DNA from: VRUE01 sp035712345
GTDB lineage: Bacteria; Actinomycetota; Thermoleophilia; Solirubrobacterales; 70-9
Length of the DNA: 64,000 nt
Assembly (NCBI GenBank): GCA_035712345.1
Contig: DASTAY010000048.1
Coordinates: 62,001 to 126,000 of the forward strand
Direction: 5' to 3'
Below, one piece after another: positions 16,380 through 23,893 of the stretch (within the stretch, counting starts at the first letter, position 1; each line of letters begins with the position of its first letter). Under the pieces are notes generated by a model. It worked only from the letters and a program-made list of their open reading frames with translations, had not been told where the DNA came from and did not search any database. Position numbers and translations under genes: made by a program.

Positions 16380-16402
16380 TTAGTCGCAATATGTGCGACC
16401 AA
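16380..16402. promoter_or_regulatory. Short palindrome enclosing the DUF559 start codon
   Basis: TTAGTCGCA and TGCGACCAA form a 9-bp stem (one G-T pair) around the loop ATATG, whose last three bases are the ATG start of the following gene. The inner part GTCGCA-N5-TGCGAC is the same as in the perfect palindrome at the end of gcvPA (44525-44563). It could be a protein-binding operator or a translational hairpin. Confidence 0.6.
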
Positions 16403-17371
16403 CGCGCCATTCCGGATGCAGCGATCGCTGTGGTGGCCGCTCGGCAGCATGGCGTGGTGTCGGTTGAGCAGCTGCGCGCAGTGGGGCTGGACAAGCACCG
16501 CGTGAGGCACCGCGTCCGCGTGGGAAGGCTGCACCACGTTCACCGCGGGGTTTACGCGGTCGGTCATCCGGCACGGTCGAGCAAGGCTGTGTGGATGGCT
16601 GCCGTGATCGCATGCGGCAGGGCGGCCGGTGCAGCTCACGAAGGCGTGCTGGACGGAAGCACATTGGCGGACTGTCGAGATGAGGATGCCCATGACCTCG
16701 ATCTCCCGAGCATGCCCGTCCTCGACTACTGGGGGGCCGCGCTGAGTCATCGCAGCGCCGCGCAGTTGTGGGAGTTGCTTCCGCTTTCGGAGGGCCCGGC
16801 CGACATCTCCGTTCCCGGCGATCGGGGACGACGAAGACGCCGTGGCATTCGCCTGCACCGCAGCCTTGCTCTCCTGCCAGCCTCGGTGACGCTTCGAGAC
16901 GGCATCGCCGTCACGACCCCGGCGAAGACGATCGCGGACCTCAGGCGGGTGTCGAGGGGCGCGGGCCGGTTGATCTCGCCATGGGAGCTGAGGCGGGCTG
17001 TCCGGCAGGCGAACGTGCTGGGCCTGCCGATCGACGAGGTCGACCGGCGCGACCGGACCCGCAGCGACCTGGAGCGGGACTTCCTGAATCTGTGTCGCCG
17101 GCGGGGACTCCCTGCGCCCGAGGTCAACGTGCGCGTCGGGCGGCACCTCGTCGACTTCCTCTGGCGAGACCGCAAGCTCGTCGTCGAAACCGACGGGTAC
17201 GCCGCTCACCGAGGGCTCGCCGCGTTCGAGGATGACCGGGGTCGCGACCTAGATCTGCGCGCGCGGGGCTTCGAAGTGATCCACCTGGCCGGAAAGCAGC
17301 TGGACGAGGAGCCGCAATTGGTCGCGGAGGTCGTCGGCGCTGCCCTTAGAGTTGGCGCCGATGTCCCCTGA
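16391..17371 (+). CDS. AbiEi-like winged-helix plus DUF559 nuclease-fold protein
   Basis: N-terminal residues 8-58 match the AbiEi antitoxin winged-helix pattern (AARQHGVVSVEQLRAVGL, GRLHHVHRGVYAVGHP). The C-terminal ~95 residues are a DUF559/very-short-patch-repair-like fold with SDLERDFL, VDFLWRDRKLVVETDGY and FEVIHL. The acidic residues of the putative nuclease site are kept. Function of this family is not established; it is not accompanied here by an AbiEii toxin. About 38 residues (77-115) interrupt the usual ACG-GAALSHRSAA junction, an apparent in-frame insertion. The 3' end overlaps polA by 11 bases. No ribosome site is seen. Confidence 0.8.
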   Translation: MCDQRAIPDAAIAVVAARQHGVVSVEQLRAVGLDKHRVRHRVRVGRLHHVHRGVYAVGHPARSSKAVWMAAVIACGRAAGAAHEGVLDGSTLADCRDEDAHDLDLPSMPVLDYWGAALSHRSAAQLWELLPLSEGPADISVPGDRGRRRRRGIRLHRSLALLPASVTLRDGIAVTTPAKTIADLRRVSRGAGRLISPWELRRAVRQANVLGLPIDEVDRRDRTRSDLERDFLNLCRRRGLPAPEVNVRVGRHLVDFLWRDRKLVVETDGYAAHRGLAAFEDDRGRDLDLRARGFEVIHLAGKQLDEEPQLVAEVVGAALRVGADVP

Positions 17372-19994
17372 CTCCTCCGCCAAGCCCGAGCTCTTCTTGA
17401 TCGACGGCAACTCGCTCGCCTACCGGGCGTTCTTCGCCCTGCCGGAGTCGATCGGGACCAGCGACGGGCGGCCGACGAACGCGATCTACGGGCTCGCCTC
17501 GATGCTGGTCAAGATCATCGACGAGCACCATCCGGCCGGCGTGGTCGTCGCCTGGGACGCGGGCATGTCCGGACGCGAGGTCACCTACGACCTCTACAAG
17601 GCGCAGCGCAAACCGCGCCCAGACCTGCTGCGCGAGCAGTGGCCGCACCTGATGCCGCTGGTCGAGGCGTTCGGCTACACCAACGTCAAGGTCGAGGGCT
17701 ATGAGGCCGACGACGTGATCGCCTCGCTCAGTCGCCAGGCCCGCGAAGAGGGGATCGACGTGATGGTCGTGACCGGCGACCGCGACGCCTACCAGCTCGT
17801 CGGTCCCGGCGTGCGGGTGATGAGCACCTCGCGCGGGATCACCGAGACCAAGATCTACGACGAGGCGGCGGTGGAGGAGCGCTACGGCGTGCCGCCGGAG
17901 CTGATCACCGACCTGATGGGGCTGCGCGGCGACACCTCCGACAACATCCCCGGGGTGCCCGGGATCGGCGAGAAGACCGCCACCCAGCTGCTGCAGCGAT
18001 TCGGCACGCTGGAGCGGGTCCTGGCCAGCGTCGACGAGATCTCCGGCGCCAAGCGCAAGCAGAACCTGGTCGAGCACGCCGAGGACGCGCGCATGTCCAA
18101 GCAGCTGGCGACGCTGCAGTACGAGATCGACACCGGCGTCGACCTGGCCGGGGCGATGGACTCGGAGCCCGATCGAGGCGCCTTGCGCGATTTCATGCGG
18201 GAGTTCGAGCTGCGGGCGGTGTTGGAGCGGCTCGAAGAAGCGCTGCCCGAAGGCGAGGCCGTGCCCGGTCGCAGCGTCGAGCAGGAGCTGGCGGTCGAGG
18301 TCGAGGAGGGGACCCCGGACGATCTCGGCGACGGCCCGGTCGCGCTCGGGATCGCCGCCGAGCGCTGGGCCGCGACGCAGGACGAGCGCACGATCGCGGG
18401 CAACTCGACCCTCGACGAGCTCGCCGTCGCGCTGGCCGGCCGCCCGCTCGCCGCCCACGACATCAAGTCGCTCGGCGGCGGCCGCCACGGCCTGCTCGCC
18501 GCCGCGGCGCGAGAGGGGATCGAGCTGACCCTCGACCACGACACGCTGCTTGCCGCCTATCTGCTCGAGCCGCAGCGGCGCACCTACGAGCTGACCGAGC
18601 TCGCCGCCGACGCCGGCATCGGCCTCGCCGAGGGCGCAACCGCCGAGAGTGACGAGGAGGACGGCCAGATGGCGTTGGGAGAGGAGGTCGAGGCCGGGCT
18701 CGACGCCCCCGAGGAAGCGCGCCTGGTCGCTGCTCTCGCCGACAACCAGCGACCCCGTCTCGAGCAGCTCGAGCTGACCTCGCTCCTGCGCGAGGTCGAG
18801 CTGCCGCTGGTCCACGTCCTCGGGGCGATGGAGCGCGAGGGGCTGAAGCTCGATGCCGAGCGCCTGGCCGAGGTCGGCGCCGGCTTCGGCGAGCGGATCG
18901 CGACCCTGGAGAAGGAGATCTTCGAGCTGGCCGAGGAGGAGTTCACGATCGGCTCGCCGCAGCAGGTCGGCCGCATCCTCTTCGAGAAGCTCGGCCTGAC
19001 GAAGAAGAGGCGCGGCAAGACGGGCTTCTCGACCGACGCCCGCGTGCTCGCCCAGATCCGCGACGAGCACCCGATCGTCGAGAAGATCGAGAGCTGGCGC
19101 GAGCTGACCAAGCTGAAGAACACCTACCTCGACTCGCTGCCCGACCTGATCGACCCGGACACCGGGCGCGTCCACACGACCTTCAACCAGGCTTCGACCA
19201 CGACCGGGCGCCTCTCCAGCACCAACCCCAACCTGCAGAACATCCCGATCCGCACCGAGATCGGCCGCCCGGTGCGCGCCTGCTTCGTCGCCGAGCTCGG
19301 CGCCCGCCTGCTCTCCGCCGACTACAGCCAGGTCGAGCTGCGCGTGCTCGCCCACGTCGCCGAGGAGGAGGTGCTGAAGGAGATCTTCCGGGCCGGCGAA
19401 GACGTCCACGCCGCAACCGCGGCCGAGGTCTTCGAGATCTCACGTGAGGACGTCGACGTCGGCCAGCGCTCTAAGGCGAAGATGGTGAACTTCGGCATCG
19501 TCTACGGCCTCACCGGCTTCGGCCTCTCCGACCGGCTCAACATCCCGCGCAAGGAGGGCGAGGAATTCGTCGCTCGCTACCTGGAGCGGTTCCCGGCGGT
19601 GCGCGCCTTTCGCGAGCAGGTGGTCGAGCGCGCGCAGGAGGAGGGCTACGTGCGCACCCTGCTCGGCCGGCGCCGCCCGATCCCCGAGCTGCGCTCCGGC
19701 AATCCCAACACGCGCCGTCTCGGCGAGCGCCTCGCCGTCAACACGGTGATTCAGGGGACGGCGGCCGACATCATCAAGCTGGCGATGGTGCGCTGCCAGA
19801 ACGCGCTCGCCGAGCGCGAGGCGAAGACCCGGCTGGTGCTGCAGATCCACGACGAGCTCCTCTTCGAGGGCCCGCCGGAGGAGATGGACGACGCGACCGG
19901 GCTGGTGCGGCGCGAGATGTGCGCCGCCTACCAGCTCGATCCGCCGTTGGAGGTGGACATCGGCGTGGGCCCGGACTGGCTCGACGCCAAGTAG
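17361..19994 (+). CDS. polA: DNA polymerase I
   Basis: An 877-residue repair and replication polymerase. Domains: 5'-nuclease (about 1-290, with LIDGNSLAYRAFFALP, GYEADDVIAS, GDRDAYQLV, GLRGDTSDNIPGVPGIGEKTA), a 3'-5' exonuclease-like region (about 320-470) and the polymerase domain with motif A DYSQVELRVLAHV, motif B RSKAKMVNFGIVYG and motif C HDELLFE. The proofreading DxE motif is absent, so proofreading is predicted to be lost, as in Taq. ATG 17361 is chosen over TTG 17352. The start overlaps the DUF559 gene. Confidence 0.97.
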   Translation: MSPDSSAKPELFLIDGNSLAYRAFFALPESIGTSDGRPTNAIYGLASMLVKIIDEHHPAGVVVAWDAGMSGREVTYDLYKAQRKPRPDLLREQWPHLMPLVEAFGYTNVKVEGYEADDVIASLSRQAREEGIDVMVVTGDRDAYQLVGPGVRVMSTSRGITETKIYDEAAVEERYGVPPELITDLMGLRGDTSDNIPGVPGIGEKTATQLLQRFGTLERVLASVDEISGAKRKQNLVEHAEDARMSKQLATLQYEIDTGVDLAGAMDSEPDRGALRDFMREFELRAVLERLEEALPEGEAVPGRSVEQELAVEVEEGTPDDLGDGPVALGIAAERWAATQDERTIAGNSTLDELAVALAGRPLAAHDIKSLGGGRHGLLAAAAREGIELTLDHDTLLAAYLLEPQRRTYELTELAADAGIGLAEGATAESDEEDGQMALGEEVEAGLDAPEEARLVAALADNQRPRLEQLELTSLLREVELPLVHVLGAMEREGLKLDAERLAEVGAGFGERIATLEKEIFELAEEEFTIGSPQQVGRILFEKLGLTKKRRGKTGFSTDARVLAQIRDEHPIVEKIESWRELTKLKNTYLDSLPDLIDPDTGRVHTTFNQASTTTGRLSSTNPNLQNIPIRTEIGRPVRACFVAELGARLLSADYSQVELRVLAHVAEEEVLKEIFRAGEDVHAATAAEVFEISREDVDVGQRSKAKMVNFGIVYGLTGFGLSDRLNIPRKEGEEFVARYLERFPAVRAFREQVVERAQEEGYVRTLLGRRRPIPELRSGNPNTRRLGERLAVNTVIQGTAADIIKLAMVRCQNALAEREAKTRLVLQIHDELLFEGPPEEMDDATGLVRREMCAAYQLDPPLEVDIGVGPDWLDAK

Positions 19995-20016
19995 CCCGCC
20001 TCGCCGCTCTCCCTCC

Positions 20017-20598
20017 CTAGCCGGCGGTTTCTTCTTCGCTCTTCGGCAGCGCGACGATCGACCAGATCGCCTTGCCGTCGACCAGGACGAGGTCGGCGAA
20101 CCTGACCGTCTTGCCGGCAGTCAGGTCGCCGGTACCGCAGCTCTCGCCGTGCCCGTCCCCGCGCCCCGGGCCCTCGCTGCGACCGGGGGCGGTCCCGTCG
20201 TGCCCGGGCGGGTCGTCGCCGTTGGCATGGTTGTCGTCGCCGGGCTCTTCTTCGCCCTGGCGATGGTTGTCCTCGCCTTCGCCGTCGTCACCGCCGCCTC
20301 CCGGTCCCCGGTCGGACGTAGTGGCCGCGTGGCGCAGGCCGTCCCGGCCTCGATGGCGTCCGTTGTCGCAGTGGATGTGCGTGCGAGGCGTGACCAGGCC
20401 GCTGACGCTGCCGCCTTCGGCCAGTTCGATCGTGAGGACGCCGCTTTCGGGGTCGAAGGACTGGATCGTGCCGGCGTCGGCCAGGCTGTCGTGGCCGTGG
20501 TGCGCCGAGGCGATTCCGGGCAGCGCTACGAGCGCCAGGGCCGCGGCAACTGCGACCAGCACTCCCGCGAGCCGGGTTCGATTGCCGTGCGGATTCAT
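20017..20598 (-). CDS. Secreted His/Asp/Gly-rich protein with DUF5666-like segment
   Basis: A 193-residue protein starting at ATG 20598 after a good ribosome site (AGGAGG). Signal peptide: residues 9-32 hydrophobic, ending GIASAHHGHD. Residues 40-70 (AGTIQSFDPESGVLTIELAEGGSVSGLV) resemble a DUF5666 beta repeat. The middle is a long Gly/Asp/Glu/His-rich stretch, and the end (GKTVRFADLVLVDGKAIWSIVAL) returns to folded sequence. Function unknown. It follows the membrane-tethered sigma factor by 71 bases on the same strand and may be its target or sensor; that is inference. Confidence 0.75.
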   Translation of the reverse strand: MNPHGNRTRLAGVLVAVAAALALVALPGIASAHHGHDSLADAGTIQSFDPESGVLTIELAEGGSVSGLVTPRTHIHCDNGRHRGRDGLRHAATTSDRGPGGGGDDGEGEDNHRQGEEEPGDDNHANGDDPPGHDGTAPGRSEGPGRGDGHGESCGTGDLTAGKTVRFADLVLVDGKAIWSIVALPKSEEETAG

Positions 20599-20669
20599 CT
20601 TTGTTCCTCCTGGTTGAGTGGATTCGAGCGAAGACGCTTCGACCGGAGAACCCCGGCGGGGGACGAAGA

Positions 20670-22121
20670 TCACGGCGATTCGTACTCCTGTCCACCGTCG
20701 CGGGAGCCGTCGTAAGAGGAATCGCCGCCGGAACCCGAGCCGCCGGAATCGCCCGAGCCGCCCTTTTCTTCCGAGCTCGCTTCGGCGGGTGGGGGAGAAG
20801 CGACGCTGTCCGGGCTCTCTCCCGAGCTCGAACCTCCGCCTCCCGGGCCGCTGTTTCCGCCTGAGCCGCTGCTCGATTCGTCCCCCCCGCCCGAGCCGCC
20901 GCGCCCGGAGCTGCCGCTTTCGGAGGAGAGAAGGTCGTCGCCAGGGCCGCCGTCTCCGTGGCCACTGTGAGATTCATTTCCTTCGACGTGGTCGCTGCCA
21001 CCGCTGTGCCCCGAGTCCGAGCCTCCCCGGCCGCTGCGGCCGGAGGATTCATCGCCGTCGAAGTCGTCCCTCGAGCTTTGCCCGCCGTGCCGCTCGCCGT
21101 GGCGCCGCCCCGGACCGGACGACGAGCCGGGTCCCCCACCGGAGCCCTGGAGGCGCTCGCCGACCTGCACCGCCGTTCCCCTCCCCGTCGTACCCGAGGC
21201 CCCGCCGGAGCCCTGGCCGCTGCCCGCTCCATGCCGTCTTTGGCCGGGGCGCCGGGGACCGCTCGTAAGGACCGCGTCGGCGAGTCTGGTCGAGGCCGTC
21301 GGGCCCCGACCGGGCGCTGCGCTCGTGACGGCGGTCGCCCCATGCGATCCAGCGGGGTTGTCCTTGCGGTGGTCGTGGACGGCGACCCCCGCGCCGACCG
21401 AACCGGCGAGGAGGGCTGCAAGGACGCCGACCTTGATCGCACCGCCCGCTCCCGCGCCGCCGGCGGATGCCCCTGCCGCCGCAATCGCGCCGCCGGTCCC
21501 GGCGGCTTCGCCGCCGTGGTCGGCCAGCAGCCGGAGGAGGGGAAGCGGCAGCAGCATCCCGGCGCCGTCGCGCAGCGCCTGTCGCGCCCGGTAGATCGCC
21601 TGGCGGGCGCCGCCGCCGGTCAGGCCGAGGGCCGCGGCGATCTCCTCGTGGCCCAGCCCCTCCAGCTCGCGCATCACGATCGCGGCCCGCTGCGGCTCGG
21701 GCAGGGCCTGCAGGCGCCGCATCAGGTCGGCGAGCTCCTCGCGCTGCTCGAGCTCGTCGACGGGGTTTCTGCCCCCCGCCAGCGCCTCCGCGAGGAGCTC
21801 CGGCGACGGCGGGCTGTCACGCAGGTCGTTGAGCGCGGTGTTGCGGACGATCCTGAACAGCCACGGCCGCAGGTCGATCTCGGCCTCGTCGCGCAGCAGC
21901 GCCGGCAGGGCCTTGGCGAAGGCATCCTGGAGCACGTCCTCGGAGCGGCCGCCGACGATCGAAGCCGCGTAGCGGCCCAGCGGACGGCCGTAGCGGCGGA
22001 CGATCTCCTCGAAGGCGGTCTCGTACCCTTCGCGCACGAGCCTCACCAATCGCCGGTCCGGCTGCGCACGCAGCGCCGGAGCGAGAAAGAGGCGGGACGC
22101 GAGTCCCTCTGCTGGTGGCAT
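20670..22121 (-). CDS. ECF-type sigma factor with transmembrane anchor and acidic extracytoplasmic tail
   Basis: A 483-residue protein. Residues 30-100 are sigma region 2 (ETAFEEIVRRYGRPLGRYAA, EDVLQDAFAKALPAL, RPWLFRIVRNTALNDLR) and 130-185 region 4 (LPEPQRAAIVMRELEG, HEEIAAALGLTGGGARQAIYRARQALR). Residues 227-248 form one transmembrane helix. The remaining ~235 residues are Ser/Gly/Asp-rich low complexity, predicted outside. No separate anti-sigma gene is adjacent, so the anchor may itself keep the factor inactive until proteolysis; that is inference. The tail is reading-frame consistent to a stop at 20670. Confidence 0.85.
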   Translation of the reverse strand: MPPAEGLASRLFLAPALRAQPDRRLVRLVREGYETAFEEIVRRYGRPLGRYAASIVGGRSEDVLQDAFAKALPALLRDEAEIDLRPWLFRIVRNTALNDLRDSPPSPELLAEALAGGRNPVDELEQREELADLMRRLQALPEPQRAAIVMRELEGLGHEEIAAALGLTGGGARQAIYRARQALRDGAGMLLPLPLLRLLADHGGEAAGTGGAIAAAGASAGGAGAGGAIKVGVLAALLAGSVGAGVAVHDHRKDNPAGSHGATAVTSAAPGRGPTASTRLADAVLTSGPRRPGQRRHGAGSGQGSGGASGTTGRGTAVQVGERLQGSGGGPGSSSGPGRRHGERHGGQSSRDDFDGDESSGRSGRGGSDSGHSGGSDHVEGNESHSGHGDGGPGDDLLSSESGSSGRGGSGGGDESSSGSGGNSGPGGGGSSSGESPDSVASPPPAEASSEEKGGSGDSGGSGSGGDSSYDGSRDGGQEYESP

Positions 22122-22206
22122 CTGCGGCTCGATCCTCCCGGGTTACTGATATGACAGCGCGCAGGTTCACCTACGCCGGACCTTCGTTCGATGCAACACG
22201 CCAGCC

Positions 22207-22677
22207 ATGCCAAGATCACGCTCGAGCCGGGCCCCCTTCGTGGATAAGGGCCTGGCCGTCGTCCTCACCGCCCTCGCCGGCGGCCTGATCGCGCTGCAGG
22301 CGCCGATCAACGCCGGGCTGGGGAAATCGACCGGCAGCCTGCCCGCGGCGCTCGTCTCCTTCGGCGTCGGCACGATCGCGCTCGCCGCGATCGTCGTACT
22401 CAGCGGCAAGGCGGGGGGCCTGGACTCGACCTTCGACGTCAGCTGGTACTACCTGCTCGGCGGCCTGCTCGGCGCCGTCTACGTCACCAACGCGCTGATC
22501 GCGGTCTCCGTAGTCGGCGCCGGTGGGGTGGCCGCGGCGACGATCGCCGGCCAGCTGACCGCCTCGGTGGCGATCGACCGGCTAGGCCTGTTCGGCCTCG
22601 ACCAGGTCCCACTCAGCCCCGAGCGGGTGATCGGCGTCGTCCTGCTGATGGCGGGCACCGTTCTCGTCGTCCGCTGA
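22207..22677 (+). CDS. DMT-superfamily transporter (DUF606/YdcZ-like)
   Basis: A 156-residue protein with five hydrophobic helices: LAVVLTALAGGLIALQAPIN, PAALVSFGVGTIALAAIVVL, YYLLGGLLGAVYVTNALIAV, VGAGGVAAATIAGQLTASVAI and VIGVVLLMAGTVLVV. Length and helix layout fit the half-sized DUF606 family, which is thought to act as a dimer. Substrate unknown. Its last ~96 bases overlap the 3' end of the converging flavoprotein gene. Divergent from the sigma-factor gene. Confidence 0.85.
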   Translation: MPRSRSSRAPFVDKGLAVVLTALAGGLIALQAPINAGLGKSTGSLPAALVSFGVGTIALAAIVVLSGKAGGLDSTFDVSWYYLLGGLLGAVYVTNALIAVSVVGAGGVAAATIAGQLTASVAIDRLGLFGLDQVPLSPERVIGVVLLMAGTVLVVR

Positions 22678-23715
22678 GGGCGGCGGCGCGATCCGCAGGT
22701 AGTGCTCGAAGGACCAGTCGACGAGGCGCTTCGAGCCCAGCAGCCGGATCATCGGGCCCAGCAGCCGCGGTGGGATCCGCGGCACCAGCTTCTGCACGCG
22801 CAGCATCCAGCGGAACTTCCACTCGTGCGAGTCGTGGTAGGCGGCGTAGCGGGCGGCGGCGCGCTCGCGGTCCTGGCTCCCCTCGTAGACGCCGCGCAGC
22901 TCGCGTCCCAGGGCGAGGCCGAAGTAGATCGCGGTCCTGATCCCCTCCGCCGTCAGCGGCAGGCAATGGCCCGCCGAGTCGCCGGCGAAGAAGACGCCGC
23001 CCTCGGTCGCCCGGCGCAGCTTGTGCGGGATCCAGTTCCCCTGGTAGCGAACCCGGTCCCGTCCCAGGTCCTCGGCCAGCAGCTCGGTCGTCTCGCGCAC
23101 GTGGAAGCGCGGGTCGAAGGAGCCGACGCCGATCCGCAGCTCGTCCCGGGCGGGGAACGACCAGCCGTAGCCGGCCGGCACATAGCGCCGGTCGATCCAG
23201 ACCTCGAGGTCCTCGCTGCTGCCGCCGGGATGCACCTCGAGGCCGCGCGAGAGCGGCGCGTCGGGGGGCTGGAAGCCGTCCCCCGAGGCCAGCACCCGGC
23301 GCCAGCCGAGCGCGTCGACGACGAGCGGCGCCGAGAGCAAGCCGCGGTCGGTCTCGACCGCGATCGACCCCTCGCCGTTGGCCGGCGCGGCCCGCCCATT
23401 CACCTTCGCCGTCTCGAAGCGCGCGTCGCACTGCGCCCAGAGCAGTTGGCAGAGCTCGCGGTAGTCGAAGGTGGAGAAGGTCCAGGGAAGCCGGTAGCGC
23501 CTGCTGCCGTGGGGCGTGTGGATCAGCAGCGAGTCGAAGCGCTGGCGCTCGGCGCCGATTAGCCCGGTGCTCCTCAGCCACTCGGTCGGGATGCCGCAGG
23601 CCGAGGTCTGCCGCTCGCCGATCTCGTAGCGGTCGACGACGAGGACGTCGGCGCCGCTGCCGGCCAGCTCGCGGGCGACCGAGAGGCCGGCGAAGCTGGC
23701 GCCGCAGATCAGCAC
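22582..23715 (-). CDS. FAD-dependent oxidoreductase, geranylgeranyl-reductase-like
   Basis: A 377-residue flavoprotein. The start is placed at GTG 23715 with GGAG 8 bases upstream, giving MLICGASFAGLSVAREL as FAD-binding Rossmann motif followed by VLVVDRYEIGERQTSACG. The second FAD motif VFFAGDSAGHCLPLTAEGIRTAIYFG is typical of geranylgeranyl reductase and related monooxygenases. The C-terminal helical region is basic. Substrate is unknown; isoprenoid saturation is one option. The last ~30 residues are read antisense through the DMT transporter gene and are not conserved-looking. Confidence 0.85.
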   Translation of the reverse strand: MLICGASFAGLSVARELAGSGADVLVVDRYEIGERQTSACGIPTEWLRSTGLIGAERQRFDSLLIHTPHGSRRYRLPWTFSTFDYRELCQLLWAQCDARFETAKVNGRAAPANGEGSIAVETDRGLLSAPLVVDALGWRRVLASGDGFQPPDAPLSRGLEVHPGGSSEDLEVWIDRRYVPAGYGWSFPARDELRIGVGSFDPRFHVRETTELLAEDLGRDRVRYQGNWIPHKLRRATEGGVFFAGDSAGHCLPLTAEGIRTAIYFGLALGRELRGVYEGSQDRERAAARYAAYHDSHEWKFRWMLRVQKLVPRIPPRLLGPMIRLLGSKRLVDWSFEHYLRIAPPPSADDENGARHQQDDADHPLGAEWDLVEAEQA

Positions 23716-23893
23716 GTCGTGCGCTCCTGAAAGGGGAACCCGTTCGTCGCCGCGTTTGGTCGCGCGCACCGGCACGACGTGCAGGGTATCTCCCGCCGCT
23801 CCCGGACGCGGGGCATCATTGGTGCCGCCTCCTCCGCTTCGCGTCCGGGGGCGGCTGAGGAAGCGGCGGCTGTTTCTGCCATTATTCGCCGCT

